64,000 nucleotides of DNA from Siphonodentalium dalli (lineage: Eukaryota; Mollusca; Scaphopoda; Gadilida; Siphonodentaliidae). The notes below the pieces were generated by a model. That model did no database searches. It was not told where the DNA came from and was given only the letters and a program-made list of their open reading frames with translations. The translations under genes and the position numbers were made by a program. Location: contig CP136066.1 of the NCBI GenBank assembly GCA_032622095.1, positions 146,785,559 to 146,849,558 of the forward strand, given 5' to 3'. Of the stretch, positions 12,691 to 23,778 are shown one piece after another. Within the stretch, counting starts at the first letter, position 1, and each line of letters opens with the position of its first letter.

Positions 12691-12830
12691 GGTGGCTATC
12701 GCTTTCCACAATAACTCAAGGATATGCTAATCAATAGAGAGGTCATGTCATAGAGTTCTCCATATTGATGGTGTTTATGTAGATGGAGGAAAAGTTAAGC
12801 GTGGAAAGCCACCCATTATCGTAGTCATTC
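12691..12830. other. Centre of foldback F1
   Basis: The sequence GGTGGCTATCGCTTTCC, followed by AATAACTCAAG, lies between the two oppositely oriented arrays. The same words occur at about 53060-53110 in foldback F2, so the centre is a shared feature of the family. Confidence 0.6.
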
Positions 12831-14430
12831 CATATATACATAAACACCATATACATAATATAGTGACCCACTGTATACATGTACACCTGACCCATGACCA
12901 CGGATGACCATACAGCCACGGGTCACAATGCATGTACACCGAGTATACTCCTAAACATGACCCATAACCATATAGTCACTCCTTGTATACCCATTCATCT
13001 CACCATTGGCCATAAGGGCATCCCCTGTATACATATTATCCACTCATATGGTCAAATAGACACTCAATACATACACCAACACCACAGCAATGACCATAAA
13101 GTCACTTCGGGTATACATATGCATCTCCCCAATGGCCATATAGCCACTCGCTTCATACACATGCCCTCACCCATGCACCTGGTATACTCTTTCACCTGAC
13201 CTGTGGCCATATAGTCACCCCGTGTGTACATATTCAAAACATTCATACATGATCATCGTCAATCCTTGTATACATACTGACCTCAATATTGACCATGTCA
13301 CTCCATGTATTCCTATTTGTCACACCATAGCCGAATAGCCACTCGAGATATACTAATACACCCCAGCCATGTCAGTATAGTCACTCCATGTATGCATAAG
13401 CACCTCATCCATTGCAATATAGCCACTCGCTATATACACATACCCCTCGCCCATGACAATATAGCAACACGTGTGTATACCCGTATAACCTATATATGAC
13501 CATACCACCACGAGTCACCAAACGTGAACACCAGGTATACTCATACGCCTGACACATGACTATTTAGTCACCCCTGTATAGGTATGCATTACATTTATGA
13601 TAATACAGTCACTACTTGTATACCTACATGTACTCATCTGACCATTATCCATACAGTCACTACCTGTATACCTATTCGACACATATAGTCATATAACCAC
13701 TCGGTATACGTGTGCAGCCCATACATTCACTCCAGGTATACATGTAAACCTCATCAATGGCCATTTAGCCCTTCCAGATATACAAAAAACTCGCACACAC
13801 GACCACTCATACCATCCATACTTGCATATACATCTCACACTTGACAATTCAGCAATTCACTGTATAACCATACACGCCATCTATGATAATACTGATATCC
13901 CTATACACCCACCAATGATAATACATCCACGAGATATATAAATATACATCCCACCGTTACCACATAGATACTCCCTATATACCCACACGATAATGTCCAC
14001 CCAGCTTACTCCAGTTATTCATATTCAATCATGACCGTAGTCATTCCATGTATACCTATACACATTACCCGTAACCATAAAATCACTCCCTATTTATCCA
14101 CACACCCCATTCATGATCATACAGACAACACATTACAGTCACTCCATATATATATACATAATCAGCACATAGATGACCATGTAGCTATATCCATACACCG
14201 TGTGCAGCCGTACTGGATATACACAACCATACACCATACAGTCACTCCATGCATACCGATTCACCTCACACCTCATGGCCTCTCCCTGTATACCTATGCA
14301 TCTTACCATGGACAACCCATTCATAACCATATAGTCACTCATTGTATACCTATTCACATCAGTCATGACATACAATAACTCCCTGTATACCTATTCACCT
14401 CACCTATCATCATAGAGTAACTCATTGGCT
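12831..14430 (-). repeat. Minisatellite array, F1 right, inverted
   Basis: The same unit as at 12140-12690 but reverse-complemented, with TATAGTCACTCCATGTATAC as the recurring phrase. It is about three times longer than the left array. Several frames of 60-115 codons lie across it and are repeat artefacts. Confidence 0.8.
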
Positions 14431-17018
14431 ACGATCTTGGCATCCACACTGTATCCAGTTGACTTTTTGTTTCATCACAATGGACCAGAATAGCCACAGC
14501 TTATGGACCATCTCAGTTCCATCTCAAAGTTCTGTACATTTCCTTTCAATAAATCCAAAATCACAAAAAAAGGTTCTCGGCAAACTTACACACTTTAAAA
14601 TGAATTTGCCATGCCCCATACTGAACTGCGACAACCAGAATAGAACATGTAGTTGTCAGTTAATTTTAAACTATCACGTATAATAACCAAGTGAGTCACA
14701 ATTTGCTACCTTTTCGGATAACGCCGAGAATAATGTTCGGGATATAATGTTTGTTTGCCATTTTGGAAGCCATCTTGAACAATTTGGTCAATACACACCG
14801 TAGTATGACGTATTTAAGATAGTCCAAAACAATAAGCACCTTTCAATACAAAGATAGTAACATTTTACCTGAAGAAAAAAAATGGTCCAAACCTAAAAGG
14901 TAAATTTTTGCCGATATTTATGTCAAGTTTTTGAGTGAAAGGTTCAATATTTTGGTGATGTCAGTGGTGACAACAGTAAAAATTAAACATGATGCATCAG
15001 ACATGTTAGTATTCAATGTATTCAATGCAGAATAGCCTATTTTATACATCATCCAAAACTTGTAAGCGATTGCAGGACACGCTGGGGTAATATATTTACC
15101 ATTTTCCATATTTTGCGGTCATACTGGCAGCCATTTTGAGCCACAGTAAATATTTTGGTTCCAGTGAGTTGGAATATTCATAGGTAATGATATGCCTCAC
15201 TTACAATACAAAGTTCTTTTCATTTTTTGTAAAATTGAATGTTTGAGGGATCGGAAGGGGTTAGGACCCCAATAATTCCATTTTAATTGCTCCAATGACC
15301 AGATAATATATAAAACACAAAATAAAGTCATATTACTCAACCAGTTCCAAACAGCATGAATTGATCTAGAAGATATTTGTGAAAAAATGTCATATTTTCA
15401 ACTTCGGCGGCCATTTTGGCGGCCATCTTGGATGGTGAGTTTCAATTTTGGCCCAAAAAAGTATTATTGTGTCTTAGCGTCACGAAAATATATACATTTT
15501 ACCAGATTTTCACGCTATAATTTGCATAAAACTCACTTAGGGTCTGTTCTGAAAAACGGCGGCCATGATGGACGCCATATTGTCTGGAGTCTACACGGCC
15601 ATTTTTTTTCTTGTTAACATTGCTTAAAAGTTGAAGGACATAATAAGGAACAAAATGAGTGGGGTGAAGTTAAGTCCCAGGTGGGTGCAATGGTACCCCT
15701 ATTAGCCCCCGGGCTATATACGACGTTCTGAGAACAACGTAACTGACGTTATGGTCATATGTTTTACTTCAAATATGTCGTATACTAAATTTGTCCAACC
15801 ACGGATACGAATTTCCATCACATGGCCTAAAAGCTCATTTCTGGTTGGATTAGAACAAGGATAAGAATTTTAAGGGTGTAATCGACCTCGTAGATTACGA
15901 ATTTGCAATAAAAAAATTCGCGCCAAAATACGATTTTAACAGTTTTATGACTTCTTTGAATCCCACCGACGAAATGTGCCCACATCCGATATGTGCCCAC
16001 AGTGCTAATACTGTTAACTACTACCAGTATACCGTATTATTTGGAATTTGACCGTCCACAATCAATACAAATAGATGCAACCTCAATTGATAAAGTCAAA
16101 AGTACAATTGCTAGACACACTGACCGAATAAAATTCACAAAAAGTTAAATTTATACCCAAATTATAGTCTCCTATAATAATTGCGATGCAAATAGATTTT
16201 TGGCGATTTTATTTCAGTAATTGTGTCCAACAACCGTGGTCATAAAGATGTATACTTTTACCCAACATCTACGTCACAACATGATGTTACATTACCACTG
16301 CGACTTTGCGAAACCCTTCAACACAACAACCGGCGTGTGTCCAAATGCTATTCACCCAATCTAGCTGTATATTAGCCCTTGCTGGTCAAATGCACGTATG
16401 CAAAAATAACTTTGTTTTATGTCATTTCAAACTTATAAATAGCATTTAAAGCAACGCTCAGTTATTTAAATTCAACATACATTCATGACTTTGGTTCATT
16501 GTACCTCATGTTGGATGATTTTTCGGAATTTATCAAGACAAGAACAATAGGATACTATAGCAACCACTTCTTAACTCATATAACACCAGAACTATTCAAT
16601 ACATGACCTGAACATCAATACTAGTTTCTCAACTCGTTCAGCAATCCAATCAGTCAAGCGTTAAATGAAATGCATCAAAGTAAACTATTAATATAGGTAT
16701 AACAGGATTCATTTAATATTAACTACGCTTCCCTCCATGCCACCAGTTATACAGGTTACAATCAACTAATTATTTCCCATAGGCGACAATGTTAGGGTTA
16801 AACCATGCCCACGATTCATTACGGTACTGAGCCAAACTTGAGATATTTTGGTGTTTAGAACTCCATGTCGGACATAAGTTGTCAAAATCGTGTGTGTGCC
16901 TTGTGTCTGTCGGTAACAGCTTCCTATTATATTTGTGTTCTCAATAAAATAAAAGATAGTTTAATCTCTGGCTACCTAAATCCAAACCACTCCGGGGTAC
17001 TGTAATTAATAAAAAGCG

Positions 17019-17765
17019 TCTCTGTATATTTAGGCCATTAGTCAGCATTTTTGACATACCTTGGTGCACTGGTAATGCATGTACCAGTTTGCTTCACAAT
17101 AGTTTGGTAGAATTATTAGTTACTGTCATCAAAGTAGAGAGTCGGGTTTTAGTTAGCAACACCGAAGTCAAAACCAAACGAAGTTCTGCTGACAGCACAT
17201 TTCTATTCATCTGCATTCTCAAAATTAGACCAATTTGGATTCACAAGTATGAAGCCAAAGCTTTTGAGGGACTGCCATGCTTTGAAAAATGCTATCTCCG
17301 GACAGACAGTTGGACAGCATTCAATGAATTTGTCGACATTTTTATCCCCGAAATCAGCCTGTGTCGTTACGGAACAACGTAGGTTCATAATCTACCTATA
17401 ATATTCATATACGATCACATTGGATTATTTGATTTCTGAAACAAGCCGATAGCGAACTTATAACCGTTATTCCGTTTTACGACGTGGGCCACAATGAAAA
17501 CTCATTTTAAAGAGCGAACATCTGTTAAGTCGTGAGTTGGTTTATTCATATTATCGTCCGCTCATAATGAACTAAAACGAAATGATAATAGGAGTAAAAC
17601 ACTCTCACTTTCAGTTCGTTATGGACTCATAATTATGTTATTCAACGCCGATTATTAACCTAAGACAAATCTTATTAAAATCTGCTAACGCGCTGATTCT
17701 CGAGAGAGCATGCTGGACGGAAACGAGAGCATAACATCAGCCTTCAAACCACCGCTAGCTGTCAA
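17019..17765. other. Intergenic DNA unique to copy A
   Basis: This lies between block Q and block R and has no counterpart in copy B that I can see. A 97-codon plus-strand frame (17089-17382) has no recognised motif. No RNA gene or repeat is visible. Confidence 0.4.
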
Positions 17766-18296
17766 CATTTAGATAAATGTGTTAAGGTGTCTAGATACTC
17801 AAATTATAATTTAGGAAGTAACAGCATGCAATGAAAACTACTGGAAACACAATATTATCTGCTGAAAAAGTAACTTGTTATATAAATGACCAATAATTAT
17901 AATTTTACCATACTTTAGTTCATAACAATTGAAGGCTAACTGGTTGTATTGACAAAACAATTCCTCTGTAGAAAAAGAGATCTTGTTGATATAAAACATT
18001 TCCACCTGAGCACATGTTTACCTAAGAAATATGCAACTTGAAATTGGAGACTGTTGAATTTTCATACATTTCCATTTTTTTTTCAGAAAAATTATCTAAA
18101 TTGATACTATTTAGCAAAAATGTAAATAATAGTGATAGTTATGTAATCTTTTATTTACATTGACCTTTGTCACAAATACAAAACATTCCACTTCAGAAAC
18201 GAGACTGCGTGTTCACGGATAATTGTCATATCCCACCTGAAACACGTTTTATATTCTTATTCTTGACCCTTTGAATCCTTTGCTAATATATAGAAA

Positions 18297-18453
18297 ATAA
18301 TCACTTGATTGAACTGGTGACATTAAATAATTCACGAGAGGCAGGGACGTTGTACAAATACTCAAGCGCTCGAGTGTTTTACATAATTACAGAATAGTCC
18401 CTGCCTCGAATGAATTATTTCACGTCAAGTGATTATTTCAATCAAGTGATTAT
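18297..18453. mobile_element. MITE, ATCACTTGATT family, copy 1
   Basis: Inverted ends AATCACTTGATTGAACTGGT and, on the right, CAATCAAGTGATTATT, with inner arms GAGGCAGGGAC and GTCCCTGCCTC. About 157 bp with a palindromic AGCGCTCGAG-type middle. Other copies are at 25661-25782 and 59007-59166. Here the right arm has a local rearrangement that repeats CAAGTGATTATT. Non-coding. Confidence 0.8.
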
Positions 18454-19576
18454 TCTGTTTATTATATTCCACCATTAAACATCTGACTGTCCAGGTTGTG
18501 GTGAAAAGCCATATTGGGCGAGACCCGTAGCGCATCACATCATAGACCCGTACAAGATAAACACATAGTGTAGCCAACATAGTATACAAACTTTATAATA
18601 ATATGAGTTACGCATATTTCAGAGGTTGTACTGTATGTGAATTCGGTGGTATATTTGTTCATATTTGGTCTCAAAATGTTGACAGGACATTCATAAAGTA
18701 GAATACTATATTTTGTTAACAATGTATTATGTGGATACTAATATCTTGATTCAGAGTAGAGGCAAAATTGTTTCAATATTGAGGTCACATATTTGTGAAT
18801 TTCATAAACGCCAAGAAGAAAATATATATGTATTTTCTTGAGGATCCAACTGTTTGGATACTATAATATTCTGCTGATAATCGTTTGAAAATACAATACG
18901 ATCGCCTGTGAATCCAAGATGGCCGCCAAATTTGCGAAAATATATAAAAGTGTGCTTCGATTTCACAAAGAGGTGCCATATTGAAAGCATAAAAAGGTAA
19001 GAATATTAAGGAGAATGATAACTTTGTAAATTGTAAATGATTACCACTTAGCCAGAATAAACTCTATACTGAAGGTTACTGATCGTAAGAGTTGAATATT
19101 TAACTAATACATAATTAAGAGTACAGTGGAGTATAGTGGGCACATTGCTTGTAATAAAATGGAATCTAAAAATAATCAATGACGGAATTCATTCCTGGGC
19201 AAGTTTCATCGTTGAAATAAAGTTGCATTCCGATTCCAGACTAATGTTTGCTAAAGCTGTTGTACTATTTATTTGCATTATAGTGTATAAAAACAATTTT
19301 GGAGCGATAAGTGCGACAGGAAAGATGGGATCTACATGTAGTATACGTGGGTGCAACCAACGGGTGGGTTAACAAATAATAGCGTTCCGCGTCGATGTTA
19401 TAGCTCAAACAAGAGCGTGATATAGATGTGGTTGGTTTAATCTATTCCTCTTGTTCGTCCTCTTAAATCCTGACTTATCGCACAATCAAGACTATTTTTC
19501 TGTAAGTTTCTTGTCAATGAACCCGTTCTATACTAAATACTCATTGGCGAGTAGTTATCCCTTATATGAAATGTTC

Positions 19577-19627
19577 AGATAATAAGTTCAACAAACGTTT
19601 GTTGTCAGATTTTTGGACTTATTATCT
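19577..19627. repeat. Small palindrome
   Basis: AGATAATAAGTTCAACAAAC with its reverse complement forms a hairpin of about 50 bases. The better-preserved copy is at 60171-60224, within block R copy B. Confidence 0.7.
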
Positions 19628-20146
19628 AAACATGGATGCCCAATTGACCGAAATATATGTACAAATTGTTCTTCGAGCTCATAAAGAGGTGCAACATTAA
19701 ATAATGTCAATAACAATATATAAAAGAGTATCATGGTGTATATATTGCTACCCTTTCTTGTTATGATGGCCAATTAGGATACGTTGTATATATGTATAGT
19801 ATGTGCCTATTGCGAAGCTGTGGCCGACACTTCTGCCCGGCGGTTTATAGCCTTTAACGTTTGGTCGGTATTTTGGTCCGTCCGGTTCAAAGGATTAACA
19901 ATGTTCTATTGTACGGATATCACGAACTTCCAAACTCATTAAATTCCGAAATATTCTTGGCGGTACAGAAGTTAATTTTAGATAGTGGCCGTTTCTCATA
20001 GATCACTTCAGGCGACGCGGCTAGATTCCATTTGCCCTATGTATGAACCGTTTTTTCCCCCTTCGTGGTCATGACGCATAAGTGCAAGTGATTTCCTCAC
20101 TGAATGGATGTTGTTGTGTTGTTATGTATCTAATATATGTTATGTC

Positions 20147-20203
20147 TCCCCCTCTCTCTCACTCACTTTCTCTCTCTCTCTCTCTCACCCACCCTCTCCC
20201 TTA
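20147..20203 (+). repeat. (CT)n microsatellite
   Basis: An interrupted CTCTCTC tract with CACTCACTTT breaks. Confidence 0.9.
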
Positions 20204-20940
20204 ACTCCCGTATTACAATGTTATACACATACCTCAGTTCTAAGTATGTAATAACATTCCAATCAAACAAAAACTATATATCCCGTCTGCTTTACCTCAA
20301 GTGATATTTTCCGTCAACATTTATTCCACGAGGAGGGACTTTAATAAATCATTTTGCTTGTTGTCCAATCCTCTTTCAAAATATATATGTATCTATATGT
20401 GTATTGTGTTTGTGTAAAATGTTTGATTTTTTAAAAATAAATATTGTTTACACCAAAGAATTAACAACAAAAAATAAATATTGTTTACACCAAAGGATTG
20501 ACAAACAAACAAACAACTGGAGGAAACGTATGCAATTTTCGCGCATGTGGAACCAGTGCATAACCATAAATATAAGAAACAGTAAATAATGTTTATACCC
20601 AAAACTTGATACTGGGAGCAGAGTGGCTGTTACCATAACAATTCGGATAAAACACGTGGGCAATCTCCGCTCATGTGGATAATCGAACCATGCATCTATT
20701 GTCTTTTTCGGCGAATCATCTTTTCACAACCGGACTGGGGGAGAATTTTGGTTTCTGAATACAGAAATATTCTTCACGACTGGTTCGTGAGCAGCAGACC
20801 CACATAGTCAATGACACCTGATCCTGAAATGTGTGGGCTTAGAATTGAAAATGCGATCCTAACCTATTAACATCGATGCAATCCTCCGCATTCTTGATAC
20901 ATTGGTAAATGTAAGTTTGCCTCCACATATTCAAATATAT

Positions 20941-21119
20941 ATGTCAGTTTGCATCAACATATTCTCGTGCAAATAGGTTCATATTGAACCTAAATAATCA
21001 TATAGGGTCGTATTGGATTAATTTTGTTCTAAAATAAGCCCATAGTGAACTTATACCCATTACTCCGTTGAATGGCGCGGGGTACAATGAAAACGTTAAT
21101 TGTCATTTGGGGAGGCTAA
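20941..21119. other. Short intergenic stretch
   Basis: AT-rich, with nothing recognised. It begins where homology between the two R blocks ends. Confidence 0.4.
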
Positions 21120-22089
21120 CCCCGGGATGGTCGAAATGGCCGATAGGCCCTTTCCTTCACCCCTCATATTTATGCCTTTAATTATAATTTCAAAAAAAAA
21201 AAAAAAAAAAAAAGTCAACATAGAATCAATATTATACATATATCAAATTTCAACAGTGAGAGGTTGACGGCAAGCCTCATCTCTTCTTCTTCTTTTTCTT
21301 TCCCTTCTTTGCAGGTGGTGGTGGTGCAGAGGAACTTGCATCCGAAGGAGAGGAGGTAGAGGTGTAGGTGTAGGTTTTATCCTCAAGGGAATACTCGATT
21401 GGTCACACAGCTGGTTCGCCTGCATCGGAGCCTTTGTAGATCTTCTCATTCTTAATGATGTATTCATCTGCCTTGGTGAATTTGTATGTTCCATGGGCCA
21501 TTCCGACTCTATAGTTCATTTCCTTCCTCAGGCGGGTGAATTCCTCAGCTGGTATCTCCTCTGCTGGTGGAGACTCCGGTGATCGAATTCCGGAGTATCC
21601 GGAGTGAAGGAAGACTCGGGTGGATCCGGGGTCTCTTCACTGGAGGCAGAGATGGTCAGATTTTCCGTCTCCATCCGTGGCGTAGTGATATCAGTCGAAT
21701 AAGCGATATAGGGGGGGTGTCTTGTTGGGGTAGTTCTAGGTGACATCGGTCACCCCCTGTGCAGCTGGTGGTGTTGCTGTCCGCCTCTTCAAACGCCAAG
21801 CTTCCATTCTTCTTGCATCTCGCCTCCGCTGCGATGGGGTCTTCTTCCGTCGCATGCGGTTCTTCGTGGTAGCACATCCGATGGTGGTGGGTTGCTGGTG
21901 GGCTCCAGCATCCGGGTTACCTCCAACAGAGGGTCTCAATGAAAACACACGGTTACCACGGTAAATATACTCTAATGTGTAGAGCCTATTACTCAAGTGG
22001 GGCCATTCGGGACATTTCAGCGACAGCACATGGAGATCGACTGGAACCGCTACTCTGCCACACCACAATGCATTCTCCCCAATGGACAT
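21120..22089 (-). pseudogene. Fragment of an unidentified retroelement-like protein region
   Basis: On the minus strand, overlapping open frames at 22089-21736, 21746-21528 and 21494-21243 are compositionally biased, being rich in Arg, Pro, Ser and Thr. The first holds RRKKTPSQRRRDARRMEAW, a basic motif I associate with nucleic-acid-binding ORFs of invertebrate retroelements. The frame changes suggest decay. Downstream on the same strand the DNA ends in GGGGTGAAGGA then TTTCGACCATCCCGGGG (about 21165-21118). A related tail occurs on the plus strand at 48412-48453. The 5' side is cut by a TA-flanked MITE at 22091. The family is not established. Confidence 0.4.
21191..21213 (+). repeat. Poly(A) run on the plus strand
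   Basis: About 23 A residues, read as T on the coding strand of the neighbouring fragment. It therefore does not look like that fragment's own 3' tail. Confidence 0.9.
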
Positions 22090-22090
22090 A

Positions 22091-22861
22091 CCTTACTCGT
22101 ATTTAAATTCGCGCAGTACTATTTTTCGCGGACCCGTCGGTGCGCGAATTTAAAACTGAGCGAAAAATAGTACGACTCCTGAGTTTAGACCAAACCACAG
22201 GGAAACAAGAATGATATATATGTCGACGAGTTACATACATTGTATATACATTGCGGAATGTTGGACCGAATATTAGGCTTGTGGGACTACAATTTACATG
22301 CGGGCAACAACGTGTAAACCATTAATGCTATGTACATGTATGACATAATTATATAGCAACAAATCATGGTAACATCATTGCTGTTGATATACTTGTAAGA
22401 AATACACATATTTCAGACTGGAGGTGCACGAAAGCACGTCGCCGTATTCACAAAGCTGGGGTGACACCGTGACCAAACAGTCTGAGTTAGTTAATATGTC
22501 AACACAACCCACAGCCAAGTTTTGAATTTTTCTTATAAACGTTTTATACAAGTGGTTTCGGTTTTACTTCTTTGAGTTTATTTAAATTATGTTTATAACT
22601 ATTTCGATATCAGAATAGTTATCTGGGGCGTATAAACACCAGTCTTCACAACACATTGATGATGCAGTTATGTTAATTTATGTAAAGCCGTCATGATGAT
22701 ATTTAATGTGCAAACAAATCTTCATTGACGATTAAAATCTGAAACTGTCATTTACGAAAATATTTTTGTCAGTTTTGAATTCGCGGATTGCGCGAATTCA
22801 AAGTGCGTAAATTCAAAACTGAGCGAAAAATAGTACTGCGCGAATTTAAATACGAGTAAGG
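22091..22861. mobile_element. 771-bp MITE with TA target duplication
   Basis: Terminal inverted repeats of about 39 bp, CCTTACTCGTATTTAAATTC then GCGCAGTACTATTTTTCGC, are at 22091-22129 and inverted at 22823-22861. TA flanks both sides (22089-22090 and 22862-22863). The GCGCGAATTTAAAACTGAGC word is repeated just inside each end (22143-22170 and, altered, 22785-22820). The TA site and terminal repeats suggest a Tc1/mariner-mobilised element. No transposase is present. Confidence 0.9.
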
Positions 22862-22863
22862 TA

Positions 22864-22965
22864 GCTCATTTGAACCTGAAAAATATATGTAAACTATCTT
22901 TATTGTTTTATGCTGTGTCCGGTTTTTTCTAAATTCCATAGCTTGCACGATTCTTTCAGTGGCAT
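22864..22965 (+). other. Decayed paralogue of the possible exon start at 60942
   Basis: TTGTTTTATGCTGTGTCCGG, then TTTTTTCTAAATTCCATAGC, matches 60907-60950 (TTGTTTTATGCGGTGTTCGG, then CTTTTCTTAATTCCATGGC). The ATG of the 60942 frame reads ATA here (22938-22940), and similarity fades after about 22952. Confidence 0.55.
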
Positions 22966-23563
22966 ACATAATCCGTGTAAATATATTCCACGTAATTTCG
23001 ACCTATTGTGATTTCAGGAACTGGTAGGAATGTGATACACGCAATTAATACTAAGTGATGCTCGTTTTTTATGAATTTACTGAATGCAATGCGGGATAGC
23101 GTCACTAAATTCACCCTCTGGGGGACGGAAATGCAAATGACGGACACAATATTTCAAGGCTTTGTGAACAAGCGGCAGGGATGGGTAATCATATTCTATA
23201 TCTGTATTGTATTTGTAATGGTTATAAATTTTCAAGTATTTGTTTTGTATTCCAATCAAGAATTCTAGAAGCCAAGGTAGTATATTTGCAATCAGATACT
23301 TTTAAAATTGTATTTTCAATTACTTTTTGATTACTTTTGATTATTCTTGTCAAAGTTTTCTGAATTATTTTTGTCGAAAGTTGAGTTAAAACAATTCTTA
23401 CTTTAGCAGCTATTTTGATGGGACCAATGGATAACAATTTATATTGGGTGCATTGTTCTTGGCAAATATTTTATCATATGTTTAATCAGTTGCAACACAA
23501 ATTAATGAGCAGCCACAACTTATATCTACACACACAAAGGGTATTGGTATTACATCTTTAAAA
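22966..23563. other. Intergenic DNA, nothing recognised
   Basis: AT-rich sequence with no motif-bearing ORF and no repeat that I can identify. Confidence 0.4.
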
Positions 23564-23565
23564 TA

Positions 23566-23778
23566 CAGTAATGCTCTAAGTACTCGACCCCTTAACCACA
23601 GCAGAATTATGGGTAATTTTTCAGGATTTAGTCGGAAATATGGCTTGTTGCCATTCATAGGAAAGCTCTCGGTGAGAGCTTTCCGATGAATGGCAACAAG
23701 CCATATTTCCGACTAAATCCTGAAAAATTACCCATAATTCTGTTGTGGTTAAGCAGTCGATTATTTAGAGCATTACTG
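23566..23778. mobile_element. Near-perfect 213-bp hairpin MITE
   Basis: Arms of about 95-100 bp are almost perfect inverted copies: CAGTAATGCTCTAA at the outside, AGAATTATGGGTAATTTTTC and GGAAATATGGCTTGTTGCCA within. The centre is the small loop around CTCTCGGTGAGAG. TA flanks both ends (23564-23565 and 23779-23780). The transcript of either strand would fold into a single long stem. Confidence 0.92.

Larger units (their letters stand above)
10323..15976. mobile_element. Foldback element F1 with long inverted arms and internal minisatellites
   Basis: Left arm 10323-12140 and right arm 14440-15976 are inverted copies of each other. Examples are CTAATAGGGGTAC near 10931 against the reverse of 15690-15705, GGCGTCCATCATGGCCGCCA (11061) against 15556-15575, and GGGGTCCTAGCCCCTTCCGA (11369) against 15250-15272. 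The outermost words TATCGTCGGTTGGATTCAAA and, from the right, TTTCGTCGGTGGGATTCAAA mark the ends. The middle is minisatellite, forward on the left and reversed on the right. Copy B of block Q is uninterrupted at this place (about 49370-49405). No transposase is visible, so it is non-autonomous. Confidence 0.8.
9952..17018 (+). mobile_element. Block Q, copy A (carries foldback F1)
   Basis: Outside F1 this block matches 49068-55820 in order and orientation: 9957-10330 with 49075-49370, 16004-16690 with 49405-50085, and 16710-17009 with 55186-55820. The flanks differ between the copies, so the block is a unit. In copy A it is bracketed by TAAAAAGCG at 9952-9960 and 17010-17018, a candidate 9-bp target duplication. 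Copy B also has AAAAAGCG at its left end, so those bases may belong to the element. It has no terminal inverted repeat and no coding frame. A possible polyadenylation signal, CAATAAAATAAAA, lies near its right end (about 16945), which might mean a retrotransposed or gene-derived end. The family is unknown to me. Confidence 0.65.
17766..20940 (+). repeat. Block R, copy A (paralogous to 58480-60890)
   Basis: Same order and orientation as 58480-60890. Shared phrases include TAGATAAATGTGTTAAGG, CACTTCAGAAACGAGACTGC, AGCCATATTGGGCGAGAC, GGCCGACACTTCTGCCCGGC and GAGGAAACG. Small insertions and deletions separate the copies, for example 18785-18990, which copy B lacks. No protein-coding gene is evident. 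This block is the best evidence of a large segmental duplication. Confidence 0.85.

Noticed and set aside
12894-14378. Several 60-115 codon frames with recurring His/Ile/Thr patterns
   Set aside because: They follow the minisatellite period and are not genes.
12140-14430. CRISPR-like look of short repeats with spacers
   Set aside because: Units are degenerate, spacing is irregular, the DNA is eukaryotic, and the array is inverted about a centre within a foldback element.
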